Origin: Rhizobiales bacterium Ga0077537
GTDB lineage: Bacteria > Pseudomonadota > Alphaproteobacteria > Rhizobiales > Hyphomicrobiaceae
Direction: 5' to 3'
DNA length: 64,000 nt
Assembly (NCBI GenBank): GCA_001464955.1
Contig: LNEM01000009.1
Location: forward strand, 62,001 to 126,000
The notes beneath the pieces were generated by a model. That model searched no databases, was not told the origin of the DNA, and saw nothing but the letters and a program-made list of their open reading frames with translations. The first letter of the stretch is position 1; every line of letters starts with the position of its first letter. The translations under genes and the position numbers were made by a program. Of the stretch, positions 26,679 to 35,512 are shown piece by piece.

Positions 26679-27186
26679 TTTTCCAATCCCCCGATCAAGC
26701 CTTTGGTCGCCGCAACAAGACACGTGCAACGTGCTGAAAATGCAGATCTCGATCAACGCGAGTTCGTGATTGTCAAGGTTTTATCAACACTTGAGTCGCG
26801 AGGTGATGGCAGATCGACAATCTAAGATGGGTTTTAAGCGATTCCTCGCTCGCTGGGGTTGTCGTAAGGGGCCACGCCCTGCCACGCGGCAGCCTGGATC
26901 AAGCCGACCCGCCGCATTGATGGCGACGGCGGGTCTCGGGCTGGCCGCTGTGGCGTCCGTAGTGTCCCCGATCGTCAAGCCCATGCCACCCGGGCGCCCG
27001 ATTCCGGTCCCGGCGCGACCCGAATCAGGGGCGATGACAGGGGCCGTTCGATTATGGCCGGAGCTGGCGTCGTATGCCCGCCGAGGCCGCGCGGTTTAGA
27101 TCTCGTTAGGAGCGAATCGCGTCTTGTCAGCCCGTCGGCGGCGTGTCGAAAGTGATGTGCGCCGCGCATCGCGTGGAGAGGGGACC
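26679..27186. other. Intergenic region, divergent promoters, no convincing gene
   Basis: About 500 bases between the barrel gene and the SDR-like gene. The left part is AT-richer and should contain the barrel promoter. An open frame at 26806-27099 (plus) encodes a basic, proline-rich sequence with one short hydrophobic stretch; it has no recognisable family and no properly spaced ribosome site, so I do not call it a gene. Confidence 0.4.
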
Positions 27187-27912
27187 ATGTTGATCAGCAC
27201 ACTCGACGATGTCGAGTTCGCACCAGAGTATCCGGAACTGGCGGGGCGTCGCATTCTCGTATCCGGAGTTGCCGGTGCGGTGGGCATCGACGTGGTTCGA
27301 GCGTTCGCCGAGGCGGGAGCCCGGCTCATCGTCCAGGCCGTCGAGGATTCGCCCGAGACCCTCGCGATGGCCGAGATCATCGCGCCGCATGCGATGGACG
27401 TCCATCTCGTCACTGGCCCCATCGAGGGAGCCGAGGCCATGCTGCGCTTCGCGCGGGATGCCGCGCAAAGGTTCGGCGGGCTGGATTGCGTGATCAACCT
27501 AGCACAATGCCCGGATGCCCGGGCCTCCGCGACGGGAAACGACGTGGAGCGTCTCGTGTCGGATGCGCTCGCGATGCCGGTGCTCGCAACGCGCGTCGCC
27601 GTCAACCGGATGCGCACCATGATGGCCGTCGGATCGATCGTGAACGTGCTGATCCCGGCGCAACGGGGTGCCGCTGCCGGACAGCTTCTGGAAGCGATCG
27701 CCCGCAATACTCTGGCGTCCTTCACGCGCAACGAGGCCGAGGCCGCAAGTGTCGACGACATCCGTATCAACGCCATCGTACCGCTCTCCTTCGCGTCAGA
27801 CCGGGATGGGGCGATCGGGGGGGCGGCGGACGTTGCAACCCTGGCGCTCCACCTCGCCAGCGGGCGCTCGCACGATCTTTCGGGGCTGGTCTTCGAGGCC
27901 TATTGCGGCTGA
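27187..27912 (+). CDS. Degenerate short-chain dehydrogenase-like protein
   Basis: Predicted 241 residues with the Rossmann pattern of an SDR but altered signatures. The cofactor loop reads SGVAGAVGID instead of TGxxxGIG, the NNAG region reads VINLAQCPD, and no Tyr-x3-Lys is found where PAQRGAAAGQLLEAIA stands. The C-terminal ASGRSHDLSGLVFEAYCG resembles the SDR end. Catalysis by the usual route is therefore unlikely. A purine-rich GAGAGGGGACC precedes the ATG. It is followed by tRNA-Asp; nothing ties it to either neighbour. Confidence 0.7.
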   Translation: MLISTLDDVEFAPEYPELAGRRILVSGVAGAVGIDVVRAFAEAGARLIVQAVEDSPETLAMAEIIAPHAMDVHLVTGPIEGAEAMLRFARDAAQRFGGLDCVINLAQCPDARASATGNDVERLVSDALAMPVLATRVAVNRMRTMMAVGSIVNVLIPAQRGAAAGQLLEAIARNTLASFTRNEAEAASVDDIRINAIVPLSFASDRDGAIGGAADVATLALHLASGRSHDLSGLVFEAYCG

Positions 27913-28029
27913 GCCGCAGGTCGCGCCCGTCGCAGGCCACTGATCACGATGGCCTCCGATGGCGCTTGACACCAGGCCTGCCACACCGTAGCAACGGGGC
28001 CTCGCCGGGGCAGCGCCCCGACGCCATGC

Positions 28030-28106
<77 letters not shown>

Positions 28107-28134
28107 CTTCCTCCTCGATAAGTCGATTGTGACA

Positions 28135-29085
28135 TCATCCTCGCCGCGGCATGCGGAAGGGCAGCATCGCCTGGACGATCGGCTGCGAGAAACGGGTCAA
28201 CGACAGCGATTCGTGTACCGATGTCGTGCGCTTGCCGCCGAGGTCGTGTTCGATGAGAGAGCGGGCATAGAACGGGCCGTCCTCCCAGCTCTGCAACAGG
28301 CGTGGCACGGTGCCTGGGGTGGCCCTTGCAACCAGCGGCATGCGCCAGAGCGTGGTGCCGATCGGGACCAGGGCATCGCTGCCGCCTCCCGGCGGTTCCA
28401 CCTTCGGGCCGCCATCGGCGCCATACGTCGCCCGCAGCCCGTGGCGGCTCCCGTCGGATACGATCACGTCGTAGTCGATCGCGGTCCGGTCGGGCTCGAT
28501 CGAGCGTGACCACGTCCACGAGCGGAAGGCCGCCTCGAGCGGTTCGCTGCCGCGATTGTGGTCGACATAGGCGTGGCCGGTCCAGCCGGGGCCCTCGCTG
28601 TCCATCGCGACGCGCACGCGGGCGAGGGGCGCGACCGGGTGCCAGACGTGCCTGCCCGAAGGGTGGATCGCAAATGCGGTCATGCCCGGCGAGATTGGCG
28701 TTACCGTGATCGTGCCGCGGACCCGGCGTGGAACCGGAACCGCCATCTCGTCGACGTGGACGACAAGATCGCCGTTGGCACTCCATGCGAGAGAGCTCGG
28801 CCCGACCGCAAGGCTCTCTGCCGTGCGCGCGAGCCGGCGTCGGCCGCGTTCGGTCATGGTCCAGCGGTAGCCTGCGTCGCCGTAGAGGGCGACGTTGATG
28901 GCGCAGTGGTTTTCCGGGTCGGCTGGGCCCCACCTGCGCCGGGTGGCGTAGTAGGGCGAGAACACGCTTCCGACGAAGGCGATCAGCGTCAGGCCGTGGC
29001 GGCCATCGTCGCTGAGTGCATCGAGATACCACCAGGCGTAGCCGCCGGGCTCGACGGTCAGATCGAACGGCGGTCTTTCAGCCAC
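28135..29085 (-). CDS. crtC: Carotenoid 1,2-hydratase (hydroxyneurosporene synthase)
   Basis: CrtC adds water across the C-1,2 double bond of acyclic carotenoids (neurosporene or lycopene), the first step of the spirilloxanthin pathway; 316 residues. Family segments are visible: GGYAWWYLDALSDDGRHGLT near the start, FVGSVFSPYY, HCAINVALYG, WTMTERG and the late ETLW-like LQSWEDGPFYARSLIEHDLGG. A GTG start at 29085 (VAERPPFDL) is inferred because the conserved sequence begins there; it overlaps the 3' end of crtD by 28 bases, implying coupled translation. The longer upstream frame is a shadow of crtD. Confidence 0.9.
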   Translation of the reverse strand: MAERPPFDLTVEPGGYAWWYLDALSDDGRHGLTLIAFVGSVFSPYYATRRRWGPADPENHCAINVALYGDAGYRWTMTERGRRRLARTAESLAVGPSSLAWSANGDLVVHVDEMAVPVPRRVRGTITVTPISPGMTAFAIHPSGRHVWHPVAPLARVRVAMDSEGPGWTGHAYVDHNRGSEPLEAAFRSWTWSRSIEPDRTAIDYDVIVSDGSRHGLRATYGADGGPKVEPPGGGSDALVPIGTTLWRMPLVARATPGTVPRLLQSWEDGPFYARSLIEHDLGGKRTTSVHESLSLTRFSQPIVQAMLPFRMPRRG

Positions 29086-30542
29086 GCTTGTGCCGCCAAA
29101 CGTCCCGACAGGGCTGCCATCGGCAGGCCGGCTCCCGGGTGGACGCTCCCCCCGGTGAGATACAACCCCGGCAGTTTCGTCCGCGCGCCCGGGCGACGGA
29201 ACGAGGCCGTCCAGCCGTGAGACGCCATCCCGTAGATCGCCCCGTCCGTCCCGGGATAGCGGGCCGCGAACGTCGCCGGGCCGGCGTGCATCTCGCCCGT
29301 CACCTCCAGCCGGAGACCGCAGCGCTCCATCGTCCTCATCATCGCGGTGCGGCATGCTTCGATGTCCTCCGGACGGGCGAGTGACCTGCCGGCGTCGGCG
29401 GGTGCGTTGACGATCATGAACAGGCGTTCCCGCGCGGGCGGCGCCGATCCTTCGTGGCGGTCCGCGGCGCAGACATAGACGGTCGGATCGGATGGCGTCC
29501 GACGGCGCGTGAACAGGTCGTCGAACTCCTGCTTCGACGCCTCTGAGAAAAAGACCGTGTGGTGCGCCAGCGGAAAGCCGTCCGCCCGGGCCGCGAAGCC
29601 CCACGTCGCCGCGGAGAGGGAGCGCGGCAGCATGCCGTCGGCGGCGACCGCGGACCGTGCCGGCGCGCCCATGAGGCCGCTCGCGAGCGCGCCCACGTCG
29701 CCGTTCGACATGACGGCCGTCGCGGCGATCCTCTCACCGGTCGAGAGCACGACTCCCGACGCCCTGCCGTTCTGCGCCAGGATTTCCCTGACTTCGACGC
29801 CGTAGCGGATCGTCGCTCCGCTGCGCGTCACGGCGCCGGCGAGCGCATTGGCGAGAGCCCGCATTCCCCCCGTGACGATCCACACGCCCTGCATCTCGAC
29901 ATGGGGAATGAGAGCCAGCGTCGCGGACGCCTCGAAAGGCGACGAGCCGCAGTATGTGGCGTAGCGGCCGAAGAGTTGGCGCAGGCGTGGGTCGGGGAAG
30001 TAGGTGCCGAGCAGATCCCAGAGGGTCGTGAACGGCGCAGATGACACGAGCCCGGCGAGCCCTCGCAAGCCGGCCGATCGCGCCATCGACACCGGCGTCG
30101 GCCGTTCGGCCTCCATGAACAGCGGGTTCATCGTCTCGTAGACCTTGCCGGCATGAACGCAGAAAGCATCGAAGCCCTTGGTGGCGGCGCTGCCGGCAAA
30201 GCGTCCGATGGCGTCGCGCGAGGCCATGCGGTCGGCGAAGAGGTCGAGGTGGCCATCGCTCGACCAGGCGTGACGCGCGAGCAGGTGGGCGCGTTCGACG
30301 GCGACGTGGCTGGACAGGGACAATCCGCAGTCGGCGAACAGACGCTCGAACACGTGCAGCATCGTCAGGACGGTCGGGCCGCAGTCGATCGCGAGGCCTT
30401 CGATGTCCATGGTGCGCATCTTGCCGCCGGCCGTCGCTTCCTTCTCGAGGACGACGACCTCGACGCCCTGCGATGCGAGCAGCATGGCGGACGCCAGACC
30501 GCCGACGCCGCTGCCGATCACCACGATCCTGTCATTGGTCAT
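29058..30542 (-). CDS. crtD: Hydroxyneurosporene/methoxyneurosporene desaturase CrtD
   Basis: FAD-dependent carotenoid 3,4-desaturase, 494 residues, acting after CrtC in spirilloxanthin synthesis. The N-terminal dinucleotide-binding motif VVIGSGVGGLASAMLLASQG is followed by EKEATAGGKMRTM. The C-terminal GLYLTGGSVHPGAGLPMAALSGR is the conserved desaturase FAD segment (compare the GAGTHPGAGIPGV version in crtI). It is placed as CrtD because it is coupled to crtC and distinct from crtI at 41310. It diverges from crtF. Confidence 0.92.
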   Translation of the reverse strand: MTNDRIVVIGSGVGGLASAMLLASQGVEVVVLEKEATAGGKMRTMDIEGLAIDCGPTVLTMLHVFERLFADCGLSLSSHVAVERAHLLARHAWSSDGHLDLFADRMASRDAIGRFAGSAATKGFDAFCVHAGKVYETMNPLFMEAERPTPVSMARSAGLRGLAGLVSSAPFTTLWDLLGTYFPDPRLRQLFGRYATYCGSSPFEASATLALIPHVEMQGVWIVTGGMRALANALAGAVTRSGATIRYGVEVREILAQNGRASGVVLSTGERIAATAVMSNGDVGALASGLMGAPARSAVAADGMLPRSLSAATWGFAARADGFPLAHHTVFFSEASKQEFDDLFTRRRTPSDPTVYVCAADRHEGSAPPARERLFMIVNAPADAGRSLARPEDIEACRTAMMRTMERCGLRLEVTGEMHAGPATFAARYPGTDGAIYGMASHGWTASFRRPGARTKLPGLYLTGGSVHPGAGLPMAALSGRLAAQAWLKDRRSI

Positions 30543-30663
30543 CGAGGCTCCATTCGAGACACGAAATGCACAATAGATGTTACATATTGTCTGGTGAATG
30601 CAATGGACATATCACTTTTCGGAATGACGTCCATTCTCTCCTCTCGAACGAAGGCGCCGACGC
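30543..30663. promoter_or_regulatory. crtD-crtF divergent control region
   Basis: This AT-rich 121-base region serves both transcription directions. It contains an inverted repeat ACAATA-N9-TATTGT (30570-30590). Overlapping it is a one-mismatch PpsR/CrtJ box TGC-N12-ACA (30567-30584; consensus TGT-N12-ACA). PpsR control is established for crt and bch promoters of purple bacteria; assignment of this imperfect site is inference. Confidence 0.4.
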
Positions 30664-31821
30664 ATGGTTGAGCCTATTCCGCGGCGTCGGTCGCCTCTCG
30701 AGCAGATCCGGATGCGTATCGAGGATGCGATCCTCGGCTGGCGCGACCGCAAGCTCGCCGATCCGGTGTTCCAACGCTGGGCGTCGCGTTTTCCGCTGAC
30801 GCGGCGGGTTGCGACGCGTCGCGCGCAGGCGGCGTTCGATCTCTGTGCGGGCTTCGTCTATTCGCAGGCGCTGCTCGCGACGATGCGTTGCGGCTTGCTC
30901 GCTTGCGTTTCGAAGGGGCCGGTCGCGATGGAGGACGCCATCGCCGCGACGGGGCTCGGGGCGGACCGTGCGCGCCTTCTCATCGATGCGGCGATGGCGC
31001 TGGATCTCGTGGAGGCGCGCGCGGGCGGGCGGGTCGGCCTCGGATCGCTCGGGGCTGCGATCTCGGCCAATTCGGGCGTGGCGGCGATGGTCGAGCATCA
31101 TGGGATGGTCTACTCGGATCTTGCCGATCCCGTGGCGCTGCTGCAGGGGCGCGCCGACGTTTCGGGGCTCCGGCGCTTCTGGCCCTACGCCGGCGAAGAC
31201 GACGAGTTCTCGGTCGTCGCCGACGACGCGGCGCGATACTCGGCGCTCATGACGGCCTCGCAGGCGATGCTCGCTGAAGACATCATCGCGGCTTATCCGT
31301 TTGCCCGGCACAAGAGTGTGCTCGACATCGGCGGTGGTGAGGGCGCGTTCCTGACGGCGCTCGGGCGCAGCGTGCCAGGACTAGCGCTCACTCTCCTGGA
31401 TCTGCCGCCGGTGGCCGCGCGCGCTGCGGCGGGGTTCGAGGTGGCCGGGTTCGGAGCGCGCGCTCGGGCGATCGGGGGCAGCTTCGCGGACGGCAGGCTT
31501 CCGGCCGGGCATGACCTGATGACGCTGGTGCGTGTCGCCCACGATCACGACGATTCCGTGCTGGTGCCGCTACTCCGCAACATTCACGCCAGCCTGGAGC
31601 CCGGTGGCGTGCTCCTCGTCGCCGAGCCGATGGCGGGCGTTGCGCAGTCGCGACGCGTCGCGGATGTCTATTTCGCCTTCTATCTCCTGGCGATGGGCAG
31701 TGGCCAGCCGCGTTCGTTCGAGCGCTTCCGGGACTTGCTGCGCGACGCAGGCTTTACCGACGTCAGGCGCGTCCCGACGGCGCGCCCCATGCTGGTCAGC
31801 ATGCTTTCGGCTCGCCGGTAA
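30664..31821 (+). CDS. crtF: Hydroxyneurosporene O-methyltransferase CrtF
   Basis: SAM-dependent methylation of the C-1 hydroxyl of acyclic carotenoids, giving the methoxy groups of spirilloxanthin; 385 residues. An N-terminal helical dimerisation region precedes the class I methyltransferase core: motif I SVLDIGGGEGAFLTALG, then LTLLDLPPVAARA and the LVRVAHDHDDSVLVPLLRNIHASLEPGGVLLVAEP segment. It is followed by bchC, the usual crtF-bchCXYZ order, but 123 bases with their own promoter-like site separate them. crtE is not in the window. Confidence 0.92.
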   Translation: MVEPIPRRRSPLEQIRMRIEDAILGWRDRKLADPVFQRWASRFPLTRRVATRRAQAAFDLCAGFVYSQALLATMRCGLLACVSKGPVAMEDAIAATGLGADRARLLIDAAMALDLVEARAGGRVGLGSLGAAISANSGVAAMVEHHGMVYSDLADPVALLQGRADVSGLRRFWPYAGEDDEFSVVADDAARYSALMTASQAMLAEDIIAAYPFARHKSVLDIGGGEGAFLTALGRSVPGLALTLLDLPPVAARAAAGFEVAGFGARARAIGGSFADGRLPAGHDLMTLVRVAHDHDDSVLVPLLRNIHASLEPGGVLLVAEPMAGVAQSRRVADVYFAFYLLAMGSGQPRSFERFRDLLRDAGFTDVRRVPTARPMLVSMLSARR

Positions 31822-31841
31822 ATCGTTTCTGACGAACAACA

Positions 31842-31881
31842 TGTAAAAAAAGATTGACAGTTTATTGTGTCCAGTTAGGCT
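31842..31881 (+). promoter_or_regulatory. bchC promoter with PpsR/CrtJ box
   Basis: TGT at 31842-31844 and ACA at 31857-31859 are separated by exactly 12 bases, the TGT-N12-ACA consensus of the PpsR/CrtJ repressor. The ACA half is part of a perfect sigma70 -35 (TTGACA, 31854-31859). Sixteen bases further lies a -10-like TAGGCT (31876-31881). The repressor box overlapping -35 explains redox/light repression of the bchCXYZ-puf unit. Confidence 0.75.
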
Positions 31882-31944
31882 TTCAATCTGCGGCGAGCGA
31901 ATAGTCAACTGTTGCTTGCTTTCCGGGCGGGGCGTGACGGGGCG

Positions 31945-32883
31945 ATGCAAACACCAGCGATCATTCTTGAAAGACCGGGCGAGCTAGGGCTTGGAAGCGC
32001 CACATTGCGTGAACTTTCATCAGATGACGTGCTCGTCGATGTGGAATGGACAGGCATCAGCTCCGGTACGGAGCGGCTGCTCTGGTCCGGCCGCATGCCG
32101 GATTTTCCCGGGATGGGCTATCCTCTGGTGCCGGGATACGAGACCGTCGGGCGCGTCTGCGCTCAGTCGGCATCGGCGTCTGTTGCCGCAGGGACGCGCG
32201 TCTTCGTTCCAGGCTCCCATTCCTATACGGATGTCCGCAGCCTTTTCGGAGGTGCGGCGCGCCGGCTCGTCGTCGAGGCTCGCCGCTGCGTCGTTCTCCC
32301 CGACGCGGTGGCCGAGAGCGGGACGCTGTTGGCTCTTTCGGCTACGGCCTATCACGCCATGCTCGGCGGTCAGGAAGCCCCGGACCTCATCGTCGGACAC
32401 GGAGCGCTCGGGCGGCTGCTTGCACGGCTATCGCTCGCGATGGGGGCGGCCGCGCCCGTGGTGTGGGAGCGCGAGGCGGGCCGCAGGGATGGCGCGACCG
32501 GCTATCCCGTCGTCGACCCGGGCGACGACGATCGGCGCAATTATCGGCGCATCTTCGATGTCAGCGGCTCGGTCGACGTGCTCGACACGCTCGTGCAGCG
32601 ATTGGCTCCGGGTGGAGAGATCGTGCTCGCGGGCTTTTATGAAAAGCCCATTCAATTCGCGTTCGCGCCGGCCTTCATGAAAGAGGCTCGATTGCGCATC
32701 GCAGCTCAATGGCAGCCCTCCGATCTCGAAGCCGTCGTCGCGCTCGTCGCGAGTGGGCGGCTTGAACTCGGGGGCATCCTCACTCACTCGGTCGATGCGG
32801 GACGGCCATCGGATGCTTATCGGCAAGCCTTCGAGGATCCCGACTGTCTGAAAATGTGTCTCGATTGGAGATCAATCTCATGA
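31945..32883 (+). CDS. bchC: 3-hydroxyethyl bacteriochlorophyllide a dehydrogenase
   Basis: BchC, 312 residues, an MDR-family dehydrogenase that oxidises the C-3 hydroxyethyl group to acetyl in bacteriochlorophyll a synthesis. Conserved segments are VEWTGISSGTERLLWSG, the FPGMGYPLVPGYETVG loop and VGHGALGRLLARL, the nucleotide-binding turn. ATG 31945 is chosen from homologous N-termini (MQTPAIILE). Its stop overlaps the bchX start (ATGA). Confidence 0.95.
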   Translation: MQTPAIILERPGELGLGSATLRELSSDDVLVDVEWTGISSGTERLLWSGRMPDFPGMGYPLVPGYETVGRVCAQSASASVAAGTRVFVPGSHSYTDVRSLFGGAARRLVVEARRCVVLPDAVAESGTLLALSATAYHAMLGGQEAPDLIVGHGALGRLLARLSLAMGAAAPVVWEREAGRRDGATGYPVVDPGDDDRRNYRRIFDVSGSVDVLDTLVQRLAPGGEIVLAGFYEKPIQFAFAPAFMKEARLRIAAQWQPSDLEAVVALVASGRLELGGILTHSVDAGRPSDAYRQAFEDPDCLKMCLDWRSIS

Positions 32884-33899
32884 GCGCTTCTTGTGGTGCC
32901 GCTGTCGGCATGCTCGACATGCAAGTGCATGCGGATCGTCTTCGGATGGAAGCGGCCGAGGAGCCCGCGCAAGTCGCGACGGGCGTCCCGACGAAAACGA
33001 CGCAGATCATCGCGATCTACGGGAAGGGCGGCATCGGCAAGAGCTTCACGCTCGCCAACCTCTCCTACATGATGGCGCAGCAGGGCAAGAAAGTGCTGCT
33101 GATCGGCTGCGATCCGAAGAGCGATACGACGTCGCTTCTGTTCGGTGGCCGCGCCTGCCCGACCATCCTCGAGACGTCCGCCCGCAAGAAGGCGGCCGGA
33201 GATCAGGTCGCAATCGGCGACGTCTGCTTCAAGCGCGATGGCGTCTTCGCCATGGAACTCGGCGGGCCCGAGGTCGGCCGCGGTTGTGGCGGTCGTGGGA
33301 TCATTCACGGCTTCGAGCTCCTCGAGAAGCTCGGCTTTCACGAGTGGGGCTTCGACTACGTTCTTCTCGATTTCCTCGGCGACGTCGTCTGTGGCGGGTT
33401 CGGCCTGCCGATCGCCCGGGACATGTGCCAGAAGGTCATCATCGTCGGCTCGAACGATCTCCAGTCGCTCTATGTGGCCAACAACGTGTGTTCGGCCGTC
33501 GAATACTTCCGCAAGCTCGGCGGCAACGTCGGCGTGGCCGGGATCGTGATCAACAAGGACGACGGCACGGGCGAGGCGCAGGCCTTCGCCGATGCGGCCG
33601 GCGTGCCGGTGCTGGCAGCCATTCCCGCGCATGAAGATATCCGTCGCAAGAGTGCCAGCTACGAAATCATCGGCAGGCCCGGTGGCCGCTGGTCGGAAGT
33701 CTTCGAGGGCCTGGCCCAGAACGTCGCCGACGCACCGCCGCTCAGGCCGAGCCCGCTGTCGCAGGATGCGCTGCTGGCGTTGTTCAAGACCGAGCAGGCC
33801 GGGCGCGATGTGCGGCTCGAGCCGGCGACGACCGAAGACATGTGTGCGGCCACGGTCGAGAACAGGCGCTCGCTCGAAGTGATCTATGACGCGGTGTGA
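32880..33899 (+). CDS. bchX: Chlorophyllide a reductase iron protein subunit X
   Basis: BchX, 339 residues, the ATP-hydrolysing Fe protein of chlorophyllide a oxidoreductase (COR), which reduces the C7=C8 bond with BchY/BchZ. NifH-like features are the P-loop [17 protein letters not shown], switch-like CDPKSDTTSLLFGG, and the two cysteines coordinating the [4Fe-4S] cluster in GRGCGGRGI and DVVCGGFGLP. It overlaps bchC by 4 bases. The start follows the ATGA coupling. Confidence 0.96.
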   Translation: MSASCGAAVGMLDMQVHADRLRMEAAEEPAQVATGVPTKTTQIIAIYGKGGIGKSFTLANLSYMMAQQGKKVLLIGCDPKSDTTSLLFGGRACPTILETSARKKAAGDQVAIGDVCFKRDGVFAMELGGPEVGRGCGGRGIIHGFELLEKLGFHEWGFDYVLLDFLGDVVCGGFGLPIARDMCQKVIIVGSNDLQSLYVANNVCSAVEYFRKLGGNVGVAGIVINKDDGTGEAQAFADAAGVPVLAAIPAHEDIRRKSASYEIIGRPGGRWSEVFEGLAQNVADAPPLRPSPLSQDALLALFKTEQAGRDVRLEPATTEDMCAATVENRRSLEVIYDAV

Positions 33900-33937
33900 G
33901 ACCGGTTGGAGAAGCCATTGACTCCAGGAGGTCAGGG

Positions 33938-35512
33938 ATGACGCCGAGTGTGACTGCGACAGTGCCGGTTCCGGATAGCGACGCCCCTCAGGCAGCGCCT
34001 GCTCCGTCCATGATCGATGCGGCCGGCACCGCTCCGGTCGAGGCGAGCTGCCATGGTGGCAAGGAACAGTTGCGCGCGGCGGCGGCGGCTGCCGGGAAGG
34101 GCGAGATCATCGAGCGCTATGCACGTGACTACCCGCTCGGCCCTCACGACAAGCCGCAGAGCATGTGCCCGGCCTTCGGGTCGTTGCGCGTCGGGCTGCG
34201 CATGCGGCGGACGGCGACCATTCTCTCCGGCTCGGCCTGTTGCGTGTATGGACTGACTTTCACCTCACACTTCTATGGTGCGCGACGGTCGGTCGGCTAC
34301 GTGCCGTTCGACAGCGAGTCACTCGTCACCGGCAAGTTGTTCGAAGACATTCGCGACGCTGTCTACAAGACGGCCGATCCCGAGAAGTACGATGCGATCG
34401 TCGTGACGAACCTCTGCGTTCCGTCGGCGTCGGGTGTACCTCTGCAATTGCTGCCGCGGCAGATCAACGGCGTGCGCATCATCACGATCGACGTGCCGGG
34501 CTTCGGGGTGCCGACACACGCGGAAGCCAAGGACATTCTTGCCGGCGCGATGCTGTCGTTCGCCCGGAACGAGGTCCTGCAGGGGCCGGTCCAGGCGCCT
34601 CGTGCCGGCCGTAGCGAGCTGCCGCAGGTGGCGCTGATCGGGGAGATGTTTCCAGCGGATCCGATGGTGATCGGACGGCTGCTTGAGCCGATGGGCCTCG
34701 CCGCAGGGCCAGTGGTGCCGACGCGCGAATGGCGCGAACTCTACGGGGCACTGGACTGTGGTGTCGCGGCGGCGATCCACCCCTTCTATACGGCTGTCAT
34801 ACGCGAGTTCGAGGCTGCGGGGCGCAAGGTCATCGGTTCGGCGCCGGTCGGCGTCGACGGCACTGTGGCGTGGCTCGAGCGCATCGGTGCTGCCTACGGC
34901 GTTGCGCGCTCAGGGATCGATGCGGCCGTCAACGGGGCTGCGCTGGCGATCCGCACTGCGCTCGACACCGCACCCATCAAGGGGCGCATCACGGTCTCCG
35001 GCTATGAAGGATCGGAGTTGCTGGTCGCCAGACTTCTGGTCGAGAGTGGCGCAGACGTCCGTTATGTCGGGACCGCTTGCCCGCGCACGCCGTGGTCGGA
35101 GCCCGACCGCGAATGGCTCGCAGACAGGGGCATTACCGTCACCTATCGGGCATCGCTCGAACAGGACGTCGCGGCCGTGGAGGAATTCGCCCCGGATCTC
35201 GCGATCGGCACGACGCCGGTCGTGCAGCACGCCAAGCAGAAGGCCATTCCCGGGCTCTACTTCACCAATCTGATCTCGGCGCGGCCACTGATGGGCGCGG
35301 CCGGAGCCGGGTCGCTTGCACAGGTCGTCAATGCCGCGATGGCGGGGCGGGGCCGGTTCGAGGCGATGCGGGATTTCTTCGAGGGCGTCGGGACGGGTGA
35401 TACGGCGGGCGTCTGGAGAGACGTGCCGGAAGACCGCTCCAAATTCCGTGAGATCCACAAGCGGAAGCTCGCCAAGCAACGCCAAACCCTCGAGAGCGAG
35501 GAGCTCGGCTGA
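33938..35512 (+). CDS. bchY: Chlorophyllide a reductase subunit Y
   Basis: BchY, 524 residues, one half of the COR catalytic heterotetramer. Cluster-ligand cysteines appear in [28 protein letters not shown] and [12 protein letters not shown]. The N-terminus has a roughly 50-residue Pro/Ala-rich extension before the conserved core. ATG 33938 is preferred over the in-frame GTG at 33896 because AGGAGG lies eight bases upstream. The stop shares one base with the bchZ start. Confidence 0.95.
   Translation: MTPSVTATVPVPDSDAPQAAPAPSMIDAAGTAPVEASCHGGKEQLRAAAAAAGKGEIIERYARDYPLGPHDKPQSMCPAFGSLRVGLRMRRTATILSGSACCVYGLTFTSHFYGARRSVGYVPFDSESLVTGKLFEDIRDAVYKTADPEKYDAIVVTNLCVPSASGVPLQLLPRQINGVRIITIDVPGFGVPTHAEAKDILAGAMLSFARNEVLQGPVQAPRAGRSELPQVALIGEMFPADPMVIGRLLEPMGLAAGPVVPTREWRELYGALDCGVAAAIHPFYTAVIREFEAAGRKVIGSAPVGVDGTVAWLERIGAAYGVARSGIDAAVNGAALAIRTALDTAPIKGRITVSGYEGSELLVARLLVESGADVRYVGTACPRTPWSEPDREWLADRGITVTYRASLEQDVAAVEEFAPDLAIGTTPVVQHAKQKAIPGLYFTNLISARPLMGAAGAGSLAQVVNAAMAGRGRFEAMRDFFEGVGTGDTAGVWRDVPEDRSKFREIHKRKLAKQRQTLESEELG

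Noticed and set aside
26770-27099. 109-codon plus-strand open frame
   Set aside because: Basic and proline-rich, no domain, poor ribosome-site spacing; described as intergenic instead.
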